64,000 bases of DNA from Lachnospiraceae bacterium P6A3 (lineage in GTDB: Bacteria > Bacillota > Clostridia > Lachnospirales > Lachnospiraceae), in assembly GCA_000702085.1 (NCBI GenBank), contig JNKP01000001.1, forward strand, positions 124,001 through 188,000, in the 5' to 3' direction. A program made the translations under genes and the position numbers. The notes under the pieces were generated by a model, which was not told the origin of the DNA, searched no databases, and saw only the letters and a program-made list of their open reading frames with translations. Within the stretch, counting starts at the first letter, position 1; each line of letters begins with the position of its first letter. This document shows positions 1 through 7,787 of this stretch, piece by piece.

Positions 1-99
1 ATGGCTCATAAATGCGCTGTCGGTGTAGGCGGAGGCAAGGGATCCGCCAAGTTCCTTAAAGAGGAAGATATGCTGGCAATCTTCAGAGCAAGCATGTGA
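1..99 (+). CDS. C-terminal end of an unidentified protein (partial)
   Basis: An open frame runs from the window edge to a TGA at 97-99 and gives 32 residues ending FRASM. The Met at base 1 is probably coincidental and the gene most likely starts outside the window. The tail is glycine and lysine rich (GVGGGKGSAKF) and I do not recognise it. It lies 60 bp upstream of pseI on the same strand, so it is probably another member of the pseudaminic acid cluster, but the sequence alone does not show this. Confidence 0.45.
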   Translation: MAHKCAVGVGGGKGSAKFLKEEDMLAIFRASM

Positions 100-159
100 C
101 AAAAGTGCCCGTAAATGCTAAAATTTTGAGGTATAAAATTACTTTTACGGAGTAAAAAA

Positions 160-1191
160 ATGTTTCATTTAAACGAATGTCTTGAAAAAGGCGAAGTATA
201 TATAATAGCGGAAATGTCCGCAAATCACGGCGGCAGTCTCGAAAATGCCCTCAAGATAGTAAGGGAAGCCAAAAATGCCGGTGCGGATTGTCTGAAGATA
301 CAGACTTATACTGCCGACAGCCTTACCATCGACTGTGACAATGATTATTTCCGGATAAAAGGCGGACTCTGGAACGGTTATAAGCTTCACGACCTTTATA
401 ACGAAGCATTGACCCCCTATGAGTGGCACAAAGCAATCAAAGACGAGTGTGACAAGGTCGGGATTGATTTCCTTTCCACTCCCTTCGATAACGATGCCGT
501 TGATTTCCTGGAAGATCTCGGAATCGAATGCTACAAGATTGCCAGCTTTGAAATGGTCGATCTTCCCCTCATCGAATATGCCGCATCCAAGGGAAAGCCC
601 ATGATCATATCAACCGGCATGTCTTCTCTTGAAGAGATGCAGGATGCAATAGATGCATGCAAACGCGCAGGTAATGATCAAATAGTTATGCTCAAGTGCT
701 GCAGCGAATATCCCGCTCCCTGGGAGGATATGCATCTCGGAAACATTCCCGACATGGCCGAAAAGCTGGGATTTCCCATCGGTCTCTCCGATCATTCCGC
801 AGGAAGTCTGGGTGCAGTGGTCGGAACAGCTCTCGGAGCATGCGTGATTGAAAAGCATATTAAGATTGACGGCGTTGAAAGCGCCGATTCAAAGTTCAGC
901 ATGACCATCGAAGAATTTGCCTCCATGGTAAAGGATGTAAGAAATGCAACCCTCATCCGTAAAGGTCCATGCTATGAACTTACACAGGGTGAAAAGAATT
1001 CAATGATATTCAGAAGAAGTCTTTTTGCCGTCGAAGATATCAAAGCAGGTGAAAAGTTCACGGAAGAAAATATCGGTGTTATCAGACCCGGGTACGGTAT
1101 CCTTCCCAAGTATAAAAAGGATCTTGTGGGAACCGCAGCAAAGCGCGATATCAAAAGGGGCGAACCCATCACGGCCTACGATCTCAACTGA
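160..1191 (+). CDS. pseI: Pseudaminic acid synthase
   Basis: This enzyme condenses phosphoenolpyruvate with 2,4-diacetamido-2,4,6-trideoxy-L-altrose to make pseudaminic acid, a nine-carbon sugar usually put on flagellin. The 343-residue length is typical of the NeuB/PseI family. Visible motifs are EMSANHGG (18-25) at the start of the barrel, STPFD (106-110), GLSDHS (208-213) and EKHI (231-234). Residues from about 283 form the C-terminal SAF (antifreeze-like) domain. An ACGGAG ribosome site lies just before the ATG. PseI and the sialic acid synthase NeuB are close relatives; the cytidylyltransferase at 2074-2760 resembles PseF, which supports PseI. It is followed by a small EF-hand gene and a formyltransferase on the same strand. 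Confidence 0.88.
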   Translation: MFHLNECLEKGEVYIIAEMSANHGGSLENALKIVREAKNAGADCLKIQTYTADSLTIDCDNDYFRIKGGLWNGYKLHDLYNEALTPYEWHKAIKDECDKVGIDFLSTPFDNDAVDFLEDLGIECYKIASFEMVDLPLIEYAASKGKPMIISTGMSSLEEMQDAIDACKRAGNDQIVMLKCCSEYPAPWEDMHLGNIPDMAEKLGFPIGLSDHSAGSLGAVVGTALGACVIEKHIKIDGVESADSKFSMTIEEFASMVKDVRNATLIRKGPCYELTQGEKNSMIFRRSLFAVEDIKAGEKFTEENIGVIRPGYGILPKYKKDLVGTAAKRDIKRGEPITAYDLN

Positions 1192-1223
1192 TTATTCGTT
1201 TTATTTATACGGAGGACATTATC

Positions 1224-1451
1224 ATGGCTGACAAAAAAAGTATTCTCGATGTAAACGGCGACGGAAAAGTTGATCTTAACGATCTTGATGCAGCATCCAA
1301 AAAGACGGGTATCACCGGTATCGACGACCTTGCAAAGCTTGCCAAAAAAGCAGGCATCAACAATGTGGAAGATCTCAAAAAGCTTGCTTCCAAAAACGGC
1401 ATAAACGATCTTGATGATCTGAAAAAATTAGCCGGAAAGCTTGGAATTTAA
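1224..1451 (+). CDS. Small EF-hand (dockerin-like) repeat protein
   Basis: The product has 75 residues. Near the N-terminus DVNGDGKVDLNDL (residues 9-21) matches the calcium-binding loop seen in dockerin and EF-hand proteins, with acidic or Asn side chains at the loop positions. The rest is three near-identical segments of about 16 residues built on 'GI..(L/V)(D/E)DL.KLA', probably short amphipathic helices. There is no signal peptide or membrane segment, so it should be cytoplasmic. A GGAGG site sits 8 bases before the ATG and the gene lies between pseI and a formyltransferase with short gaps, so it is a real translated gene. Its function is unknown; a calcium-responsive or scaffold role would be guesswork. 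Confidence 0.75.
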   Translation: MADKKSILDVNGDGKVDLNDLDAASKKTGITGIDDLAKLAKKAGINNVEDLKKLASKNGINDLDDLKKLAGKLGI

Positions 1452-1466
1452 GGAAGATCTCTGATA

Positions 1467-2054
1467 ATGATATTACTCTTAAGTAATAATGATAATGTAA
1501 AACTGCTTGAGGATAAGCTGCGGGACAAATACGAAGTTATCCTTTATCACGACAAGATAACTCCCGAATATATCAAGGAAATCAATCCCGAGATAGTTAT
1601 CAGCTACAACTATTCCCACATCGTAAAAGAGGATGTGATCGATCTTTTGGGTGACAGGATCATCAACCTGCACTGTTCTCTTTTACCATGGAATAAGGGA
1701 GCATCTCCCAATATCTGGAGCTTTATAGAAAACACTCCCAAGGGCGTTACGATCCATGTTCTGGAGAAGGGACTGGATACGGGAAGGCTTCTGCTCCAGG
1801 AAGAGGTATTTTTTGATGAAGATACCGAGACCCTGGCTTCATCCTACAACAAGCTTCAGGAAACGATAGTCGATCTTCTCTGTGCAAATTTCGAGGACAT
1901 TCTTGCCGGAAATATCGTTCCCGAAATACAAAAAGGCGAAGGCTCCTATCACAGAACCTCCGACCTTAAAGCACTTCTATGCGGCAGGGAAATCGATTAC
2001 AACATGACAATAACCGAATTCAAGAAGTTTATTAAAAAAAGTGGGGACGCTTAA
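1467..2054 (+). CDS. Formyltransferase-family protein, probably sugar N-formyltransferase
   Basis: The 195-residue protein has the fold signature of 10-formyltetrahydrofolate-dependent formyltransferases (PurN/Fmt superfamily). The catalytic Asn-His-Asp set is visible: N67 and H69 in INLHCSLLPWNKGASP and D104 in KGLDTGRLL. It lacks the C-terminal domain of Fmt, and a true Fmt is encoded at 24087-25010, so it is not the initiator tRNA enzyme. It is probably translated from the pseI transcript (16-bp gap after the EF-hand gene). The context suggests that it formylates an amino group of pseudaminic acid or its precursor. PurN is an alternative on length, but no purine genes are nearby and the SLLPWNKGASP form fits sugar or Fmt-like enzymes better. 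Confidence 0.7.
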   Translation: MILLLSNNDNVKLLEDKLRDKYEVILYHDKITPEYIKEINPEIVISYNYSHIVKEDVIDLLGDRIINLHCSLLPWNKGASPNIWSFIENTPKGVTIHVLEKGLDTGRLLLQEEVFFDEDTETLASSYNKLQETIVDLLCANFEDILAGNIVPEIQKGEGSYHRTSDLKALLCGREIDYNMTITEFKKFIKKSGDA

Positions 2055-2072
2055 AGCGAGTCCCCACTTTCA
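2041..2072. terminator. Bidirectional terminator between converging operons
   Basis: GTGGGGAC at 2041-2048 pairs perfectly with GTCCCCAC at 2060-2067, with a further GCT/AGC pairing inside. A run of A precedes and TTT follows, so the hairpin can stop transcription from both sides. It overlaps the end of the formyltransferase gene and lies just after the pseF stop. Its GGGGACGCT core is shared with the long hairpins at 32374 and 33911. Confidence 0.75.
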
Positions 2073-2073
2073 T

Positions 2074-2760
2074 TTACTGTATCATCTTGCGATATTTGAT
2101 CTCTGCGATGTTCCAGTCATCGAAAGTATCGATATCCTGGACTTCCATATCATCTACGATAAAGGGCGCTGTATTTGCGGGAACAAGTGAATTTCCCTCA
2201 AGCAGCGTCTTTGTTTTCTGAAAATAGAACTGTCCCGCATCATGATAGAAGGGCACAAGATCCTGAGATCTTGCGAATTCATTCTCGGGCCACTTATACT
2301 TAAGGCTCTCATCCTCGATAACAAAACATCTCTGAGGAGGAAAAGAAAACTTTACTACCGGAACAAGCGCATCTTTTCCGGAATCCTTAAGTGTTTCAAA
2401 TGCTTTCTTTAACTTCTCCTCGGTAATGAAGGGCGCTGTGGGATAAATACAGCATACATAATCGAATTCTTCACCAAGCTTCTTATACTCGCCGAGCACT
2501 TCCTTGATAACTTCGATAGTAGGTGCATGATCGTCTGCTTTTTCCGCACTTCTGTAAAACGGAACTTCCGCGCCGTATTTCTGAGCAATACCTGCTATCT
2601 CTTCATCATCGGTGGAAACCATTACTTCATCGAAGATACCGCTTGAAATAGCGGCTTCTATGGAATAAGCGATTATGGGCTTTCCGCAGAACTCCTTTAT
2701 ATTTTTGCGGGGGATTCTCTTGGAACCCCCGCGCGCAGTGATTATCGCAATAACGCTCAT
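2074..2760 (-). CDS. pseF: Pseudaminic acid cytidylyltransferase
   Basis: It activates pseudaminic acid with CTP to give CMP-pseudaminic acid, the donor used by flagellin glycosyltransferases. The N-terminal nucleotide-binding motif ARGGSKRIPRKN of the CMP-NeuAc synthetase family is present, and the length (228 residues) is usual. An in-frame ATG 24 bases upstream (2784) would overlap the previous gene; I chose 2760 because GGGAGG stands 5 bases before it and the protein then begins MSVIAIITARGG as in relatives. It is the last gene of the minus operon that includes a phosphohexomutase, and faces pseI head-on. NeuA and KdsB are related alternatives; PseF fits best with pseI next door. Confidence 0.82.
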   Translation of the reverse strand: MSVIAIITARGGSKRIPRKNIKEFCGKPIIAYSIEAAISSGIFDEVMVSTDDEEIAGIAQKYGAEVPFYRSAEKADDHAPTIEVIKEVLGEYKKLGEEFDYVCCIYPTAPFITEEKLKKAFETLKDSGKDALVPVVKFSFPPQRCFVIEDESLKYKWPENEFARSQDLVPFYHDAGQFYFQKTKTLLEGNSLVPANTAPFIVDDMEVQDIDTFDDWNIAEIKYRKMIQ

Positions 2761-2774
2761 ATGAGCCTCCCGAC

Positions 2775-5177
2775 TTAATTCCACTCTTCTACATCAACAA
2801 GTTCACCGTTTTCGTATACAAATGCATCTGAGGTATAAGTGTTTCCGTATACATCGGTTACTTCATAAACGATGTGGATCTTATCGTTGTTTAAGTTAAT
2901 GGAATTGTAATCAAGGAAAAGTTCCGATGCATAGAAAGGATCGTATGCCTCTACATATTTATCCTTATCAAGGCAATACCAGATGATCTGAATCTCATCC
3001 GTATCCTCAAGCTCGTAATAATAATCCGCATCATCATCCATGATGGTGTATCCGGTGATCATTCCCATGGGATTATCCTGATCATAGAATACCATCAGGT
3101 AGCATTCTTCTCCGTTGATCTTAACGGGGATAGCACCGTACTGGTTCCATTCACCGGTATCTTCGTCTTCATAGCAGTCATATACGATATAACATGCAAC
3201 TCTGTCGGTAAGATATGTCCAGTTGCTGGGAGTATCCGCAACAAGGTCTCCGTCATCATCGAAGTTATTGAACTGATCCTGGCCGAGGAAATAAAGATTA
3301 CCTTCATCGTCCTCAAGATACATCTGAGCCATAACGGTAAGCCAGTCGATATCACTTGTGAACATATAGTAGTGATCGATACCGTCGGCATATGTTGCGT
3401 GTGAGCAGTCAAGATGATACTCTCCCGCCTCGGCAACGGTAATTCCGCCGCTTACATATGTGTGAATGATATCTTCATTAAACCAGTTACCGGCATAGTC
3501 CTCTGCATCACTGACGCCGTACCAGTAAGCAAGTGAAAGTGATACATATTCGTCAAAGTAATCTACGATGGTTGAATTGTATTCCAGAGCCTGGAAAGTC
3601 TTACGGCCTTCTCCGTAATACTCAACATAGTCGTAAGGGAAATATGCGGTAATTCCGTGACCGAATGCAAAATCACTTTCGGTGTAATCAACTGCGTTAA
3701 CTACGGAGTTGATGAGCTGGGTTGAACCGTAGCTCTCGTATTTATTGGCAAGAGTAACAAGGTCAACCGAGTCGGTTCCCATATATACACCGCAGTTTTC
3801 TCTGGCTGTGATGATATCGGAATAGTTTCTGGATTCAAGAGCCGTCTTCATCTCATCGATATATGCGGTATATGCATTATATACAGCCTCGATATGGCTG
3901 AGTGAGATAACGGACATGGAAGCGACCATATCCTTGGATTTACAGAAATTCATATAATCGGATACGATCATTTCTCTGTAATCACCCTGAGATACGGGCT
4001 TCTCGGCAAGGAGATCGAGCCAGTTGGTATAAGCAAGTCCGTTACCGTTTACATAGCTCTCGGCACCGATCATATAATCGGCAACATCCTTAAGTGACAT
4101 TCCGACTTCAAGAGTACACATATTACATGCATCAAATACAATACTGTCGAAGTGAACTCCGGTCTTGGCAATGCCGTGTCCCAGCTGATAGTCATAGATC
4201 ATATCATCGGGGAAATTTTCATCGATACCGTATCCGATGGGAACTCCGCCGCCGTGATCCCAGAGGATCAAAACATAATCATCAGCGGGATATTCTTCTG
4301 CAGCAAACGAAATGAAATCGGTAAGAGTATCGATGTCTGCCATTGAGATAACACCGAGATCTTCAAGCTCATTGAACTTTCCGTCTTTATAACAGAATCT
4401 CTGTACTTCGCCGTCCTTACAGAAATTATTGTCCCAATTTGAGCATCCGCCGGTCTGAATGATGATATTGGTATCATCGGTAAGTGTTGCTCTGCTGATC
4501 TCTTCGAGATCGTCGGTAGCAAGACCTGCTTCGCTCTCAAGGTTGGAACCGATGATATAGAGCATGATGGTCTGCTTAGCCTGAGTATCTTCGACAACGG
4601 GATCGTCATCGTCATCATCGTCGTCATCGTCATCATCGGGTTCTTCCACAACAGGTTCGGGATCGGGAGTCGAACCTATAAGTCCGAACTGCTTAGCTGC
4701 AAAGAATCCGCCGCCTCCGAGAAGTGCAAGGATAAGAAGGATTATAACTGCAATAAGACCGCCCTTCTTCTTTTTCTTGGGAGGCTGATCTGCAGGCATC
4801 TGAGGCTGAGCACCCATATATACGTTCTGCTGAGGCATAGGGCCCGGCTGTGCGCCCATATACACGCTCTGCTGAGGCATAGGCTGGGGCTGAACGGGTG
4901 CCTGAGGCTGTACAGGAGCTTGGGGCTGAGGTTCAGGCTGAGGCTGAACGGGAGCCTGGGGCTGTACAGGAGCTTGGGACTGAGGTTCAGGCTGAGGCTG
5001 AACGGGAGCCTGGGGCTGTACAGGAGCTTGGGACTGAGGTTCAGACTGAGACTGTACGGGAGCCTGGGGCTGTACAGGAGGCTGCGCAGGTGCCTGAGGC
5101 TGATCAAGTGGTGATCCGCAATTCATACAGAATTTCATTCCGTCTTCCATTTTGGATCCGCAGATTTTACAAAACAT
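2775..5177 (-). CDS. Membrane-anchored clostripain-family (C11) cysteine peptidase with N-terminal zinc ribbon
   Basis: Order of parts in the 800 residues: a zinc ribbon (CKIC at 3-6, CMNC at 17-20), a Pro/Gln/Ala/Val-rich linker with 18-residue repeats (about 26-130), a KKKKK stop-transfer flank and one membrane helix (139-162), a run of 12 aspartates (181-192), then a peptidase domain like clostripain. The catalytic His is H308 in LWDHGGG and the likely nucleophile is C351 in FDACNMC. The topology implies a cytoplasmic ribbon and an extracellular peptidase. There is no signal peptide apart from the internal helix. Known family members cleave after Arg or Lys; the substrate here is unknown. 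It starts 4 bases after the phosphohexomutase stop, so it is translated from the same message. Confidence 0.82.
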   Translation of the reverse strand: MFCKICGSKMEDGMKFCMNCGSPLDQPQAPAQPPVQPQAPVQSQSEPQSQAPVQPQAPVQPQPEPQSQAPVQPQAPVQPQPEPQPQAPVQPQAPVQPQPMPQQSVYMGAQPGPMPQQNVYMGAQPQMPADQPPKKKKKGGLIAVIILLILALLGGGGFFAAKQFGLIGSTPDPEPVVEEPDDDDDDDDDDDDPVVEDTQAKQTIMLYIIGSNLESEAGLATDDLEEISRATLTDDTNIIIQTGGCSNWDNNFCKDGEVQRFCYKDGKFNELEDLGVISMADIDTLTDFISFAAEEYPADDYVLILWDHGGGVPIGYGIDENFPDDMIYDYQLGHGIAKTGVHFDSIVFDACNMCTLEVGMSLKDVADYMIGAESYVNGNGLAYTNWLDLLAEKPVSQGDYREMIVSDYMNFCKSKDMVASMSVISLSHIEAVYNAYTAYIDEMKTALESRNYSDIITARENCGVYMGTDSVDLVTLANKYESYGSTQLINSVVNAVDYTESDFAFGHGITAYFPYDYVEYYGEGRKTFQALEYNSTIVDYFDEYVSLSLAYWYGVSDAEDYAGNWFNEDIIHTYVSGGITVAEAGEYHLDCSHATYADGIDHYYMFTSDIDWLTVMAQMYLEDDEGNLYFLGQDQFNNFDDDGDLVADTPSNWTYLTDRVACYIVYDCYEDEDTGEWNQYGAIPVKINGEECYLMVFYDQDNPMGMITGYTIMDDDADYYYELEDTDEIQIIWYCLDKDKYVEAYDPFYASELFLDYNSINLNNDKIHIVYEVTDVYGNTYTSDAFVYENGELVDVEEWN
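4900..5085 (-). repeat. 54-bp tandem repeat coding the Q/P linker
   Basis: The ten-base marker TACAGGAGCT recurs at 4911, 4965 and 5019, and a TACAGGAG copy begins at 5073, giving an exact 54-bp period (18 codons). The copies are nearly identical at the DNA level, so they are recent duplications. The period is a multiple of three, so copy number can change without breaking the frame of the peptidase gene. Confidence 0.85.
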
Positions 5178-5181
5178 TCAT

Positions 5182-6690
5182 CTATTCTCCTATAAAAGAT
5201 TTTATTGGTGTTAAATCGAGAGTTTTCTCGTCTTTAATCAGTTCATAAAGTGCCTTTGCAATCTTAAGCGCTCCGCCTTCGGAATCACTCTCGATGTTAA
5301 GAGGCATGATGGGCTCATGAAGCGATTTTCTGAGGAGAAGCCATCCGTTTCCGTGCTCCGCGTCACAGTTGACCCTGACTCCCTCATAGTTTTCTTTTTC
5401 GAGGCTCCAACCGGTAATGCTTCCCGCATTATCCTCAAGAAATTTCAGTATTCTGTCTCCGTTCGCCTGAAGGTCGGGAACATCTCCTACGTGGAATCTT
5501 AGCTCCGCACTCTCTACGGGCTCCGCAAGTCCGTCGATGAGTTTTGCGATATTGTTTCCTTTTCCCATTTCGATGAGAAGCTTAACCATAAGGTATGCGC
5601 CGTCATCAAGGAAATAATTTTCTTTAAAAGCGCCGTGTCCGCTGGTTTCAATTGCAAGCTGAGAATCGATTCCGGATTCATTGAGTCTTATGGCTTCATC
5701 GATAACGTTACGGTATCCTCTCTTGAATCTCTTATGGACTCCGCCTTTTGCTTTGATGAAAGCTGCAAGTCCGTCGGAAGTTACAGAGTCCGTTACGATC
5801 GTGGTTCCGGGATTTGAGTTAAGTGCTATTACGGAAAGTGCCGCGATCAGGTCGTTTCTGGTAAGAGTCTTTCCGTCGGGAAGAACCGCTCCTGCTCTGT
5901 CCACATCGGTATCAAAGATGATTCCGAGGTCGGCTTTTGAATTAACGGTGGCGTTCTTAATAGCTTCAGCAGCTTCCTTATTCTCGGGATTCGGGATGTG
6001 ATTGGGGAAGTGTCCGTCAGGATCAAGGAACTGACTTCCTGTCGTATCCGCACCGAGTTTTTCAAGTACATCCGTAACAAAGAAACCGCCTGCACCGTTA
6101 CCCGCATCAACTACGATATGAAGTCCCTCAAGAGGCTTATCTCCCTTACCTGCACCTTTCACGATCTTGTCGCAAAGGTATCCGGTATAGGTGTCCATGA
6201 AGGTTTTCTTTTCCGGTGCGGGAGTATCCGCATTTTCTTTATTATCACCTGCAAGCTTATCCGCAAGTGCTGCGATCTCTTTGATCTCGTTCTTCTCAAG
6301 TCCGCCTCTGGAAATGAAAAACTTCATTCCGTTTCTGTACCAGGGAAGATGGCTTGCGGTGATCATGATACTTCCGTCATAAGGCTCATCGCCGAGAACG
6401 GTGGACATGAACATTGCGGGAGTTGATGCTATGCCGAGATCGTATGCCTTTGCTCCCTCCGTAAAGATTCCTTTTGCGGATGCGTTAAGAAGCGACTCTC
6501 CGGTAAGTCTGGAATCCCTGCCGATAGCGATCCTTAAGTCCTTCTTTCCGGTCTTCTCACTTAGGATTCTTGCAAATGCAGCAGCTATATCACAAGCAGC
6601 TTTATCTGTAAGGTTAACCTTTTCACCGGTTTCGTTTTCAAGAGCGATACCTCTGATATCGCTTCCGTTCTGAAGTTCAGAATAACTCAT
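5182..6690 (-). CDS. Phosphomannomutase/phosphoglucomutase
   Basis: The 502-residue protein interconverts hexose 1- and 6-phosphates, feeding nucleotide sugar and wall glycan synthesis. The phosphoserine loop TASHLPWYRNG (S113) and the Mg-binding DTDVDRAG (D260, D262, D264) identify the alpha-D-phosphohexomutase superfamily. The length suits phosphomannomutase or phosphoglucomutase rather than GlmM (about 450). A GGGAGG site precedes the ATG. It lies between the CE2 esterase gene (14-bp gap) and the C11 peptidase gene (4-bp gap) in the eight-gene surface operon. Substrate preference cannot be read from the sequence. Confidence 0.85.
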   Translation of the reverse strand: MSYSELQNGSDIRGIALENETGEKVNLTDKAACDIAAAFARILSEKTGKKDLRIAIGRDSRLTGESLLNASAKGIFTEGAKAYDLGIASTPAMFMSTVLGDEPYDGSIMITASHLPWYRNGMKFFISRGGLEKNEIKEIAALADKLAGDNKENADTPAPEKKTFMDTYTGYLCDKIVKGAGKGDKPLEGLHIVVDAGNGAGGFFVTDVLEKLGADTTGSQFLDPDGHFPNHIPNPENKEAAEAIKNATVNSKADLGIIFDTDVDRAGAVLPDGKTLTRNDLIAALSVIALNSNPGTTIVTDSVTSDGLAAFIKAKGGVHKRFKRGYRNVIDEAIRLNESGIDSQLAIETSGHGAFKENYFLDDGAYLMVKLLIEMGKGNNIAKLIDGLAEPVESAELRFHVGDVPDLQANGDRILKFLEDNAGSITGWSLEKENYEGVRVNCDAEHGNGWLLLRKSLHEPIMPLNIESDSEGGALKIAKALYELIKDEKTLDLTPIKSFIGE

Positions 6691-6704
6691 TTTTCCTCCC
6701 TCTC

Positions 6705-7775
6705 TTACAATACTTTTCTGAGATGTTCGACAATCAAATCTGCCGTAAGCCTGTGACTCTTTTCTCCGGGATGACCTCTGGATCCGAAAGCATCTTCTGC
6801 GGTATCCGGAAGTTTTAGGAATGCCGCGTTTTTATCTCCGCTTTCAGATATATATGACGACAAAGCCTTTTCTATCGTCACACCAAGTCCGAATCCGAGC
6901 ATTCCGTATACCCAGACTATATGTGCCTGTGGATTGGATTTTCTGACATCTTTCAGAAATTCTATAATGCCTTTTTCAATCCTCTTAAGATCCTCGGGAT
7001 CGTGTTCACCGTTTGACAGGTTTTTATTTCCGTATGTCTTACCCGTTGCCGGATCGGTAAATGCGGGATTTTGGAATGAGAAATTATCATTGGTTCCAAG
7101 ATTAATTACAACAGCATCTGCTTTCCATGATGAGTGATCATAATCCCTGACATTTCTCTTAGCTTCGGCGCTGTGATAAATACTCGGTACGGTGGTGTAA
7201 ATGTTATTATCCCATCCGTTTACGATTCCCCATCCGCTCTGGGATATGGATCTGTAATCTGCATCCATGTCTTCTGCGATCATGTACGCGTAATTTCTTA
7301 CAGAGCTGAAATACGGAGTGATCCAGTCCATCTCTTCGTGTGCCCCGAGAGCACCTTCACCGCTTGTTATGCTGTCTCCGACAAACTCAATATTGTACTT
7401 CCTGGGTGCAGGCTTTCTGATTTCACCGTTAACAATTATCTTTCTGAGATAAAGGAAAGAAGTCGGGTCATCTACTGATGCCTGGAAATCTTTTACTATC
7501 CTGACCTTATGTTTTACGGACGGATCCATGCCCTTAAAAAGTGTCAGCTTATTTTCACCTTCCTGAACCGGAATGTGTGCTATCCACTCTCCATCAAGAA
7601 CCAGGCTTATCCATGGCATATACATATGCCATCCGGTTTCGAGAACGATGGCAAGTTCGGATGCATTCATCTCAAACTCAACACCGCTTCCGGTCCAGAC
7701 AAGATTCAGCTGACCAGATTTATCTATGCATCTTCCGCATATATGAACTTTTTCCCAGGAAATAATCTCTGTCAT
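6705..7775 (-). CDS. Carbohydrate esterase family 2 (SGNH) acetylesterase
   Basis: The 356-residue protein joins an N-terminal beta-sandwich (about 1-120) to an SGNH hydrolase domain, the layout of CE2 deacetylases acting on xylan or manno-oligosaccharides. The nucleophile is S135 in VGDSITSG; the Gly and Asn blocks are visible (INLGTNDN, 225-231) and the likely catalytic His is H335 in RGHPGE. No signal peptide is seen, so it probably removes acetyl groups inside the cell from imported oligosaccharides, or acts on a wall precursor; context does not decide. It sits 12 bases after ddl. Confidence 0.8.
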   Translation of the reverse strand: MTEIISWEKVHICGRCIDKSGQLNLVWTGSGVEFEMNASELAIVLETGWHMYMPWISLVLDGEWIAHIPVQEGENKLTLFKGMDPSVKHKVRIVKDFQASVDDPTSFLYLRKIIVNGEIRKPAPRKYNIEFVGDSITSGEGALGAHEEMDWITPYFSSVRNYAYMIAEDMDADYRSISQSGWGIVNGWDNNIYTTVPSIYHSAEAKRNVRDYDHSSWKADAVVINLGTNDNFSFQNPAFTDPATGKTYGNKNLSNGEHDPEDLKRIEKGIIEFLKDVRKSNPQAHIVWVYGMLGFGLGVTIEKALSSYISESGDKNAAFLKLPDTAEDAFGSRGHPGEKSHRLTADLIVEHLRKVL

Positions 7776-7787
7776 ATTCGTTTTCTT

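Noticed and set aside
4742-5248. Repeat-rich frames on both strands around 4900-5100
   Set aside because: They are by-products of the 54-bp repeat in the peptidase linker, which stays open in several frames.
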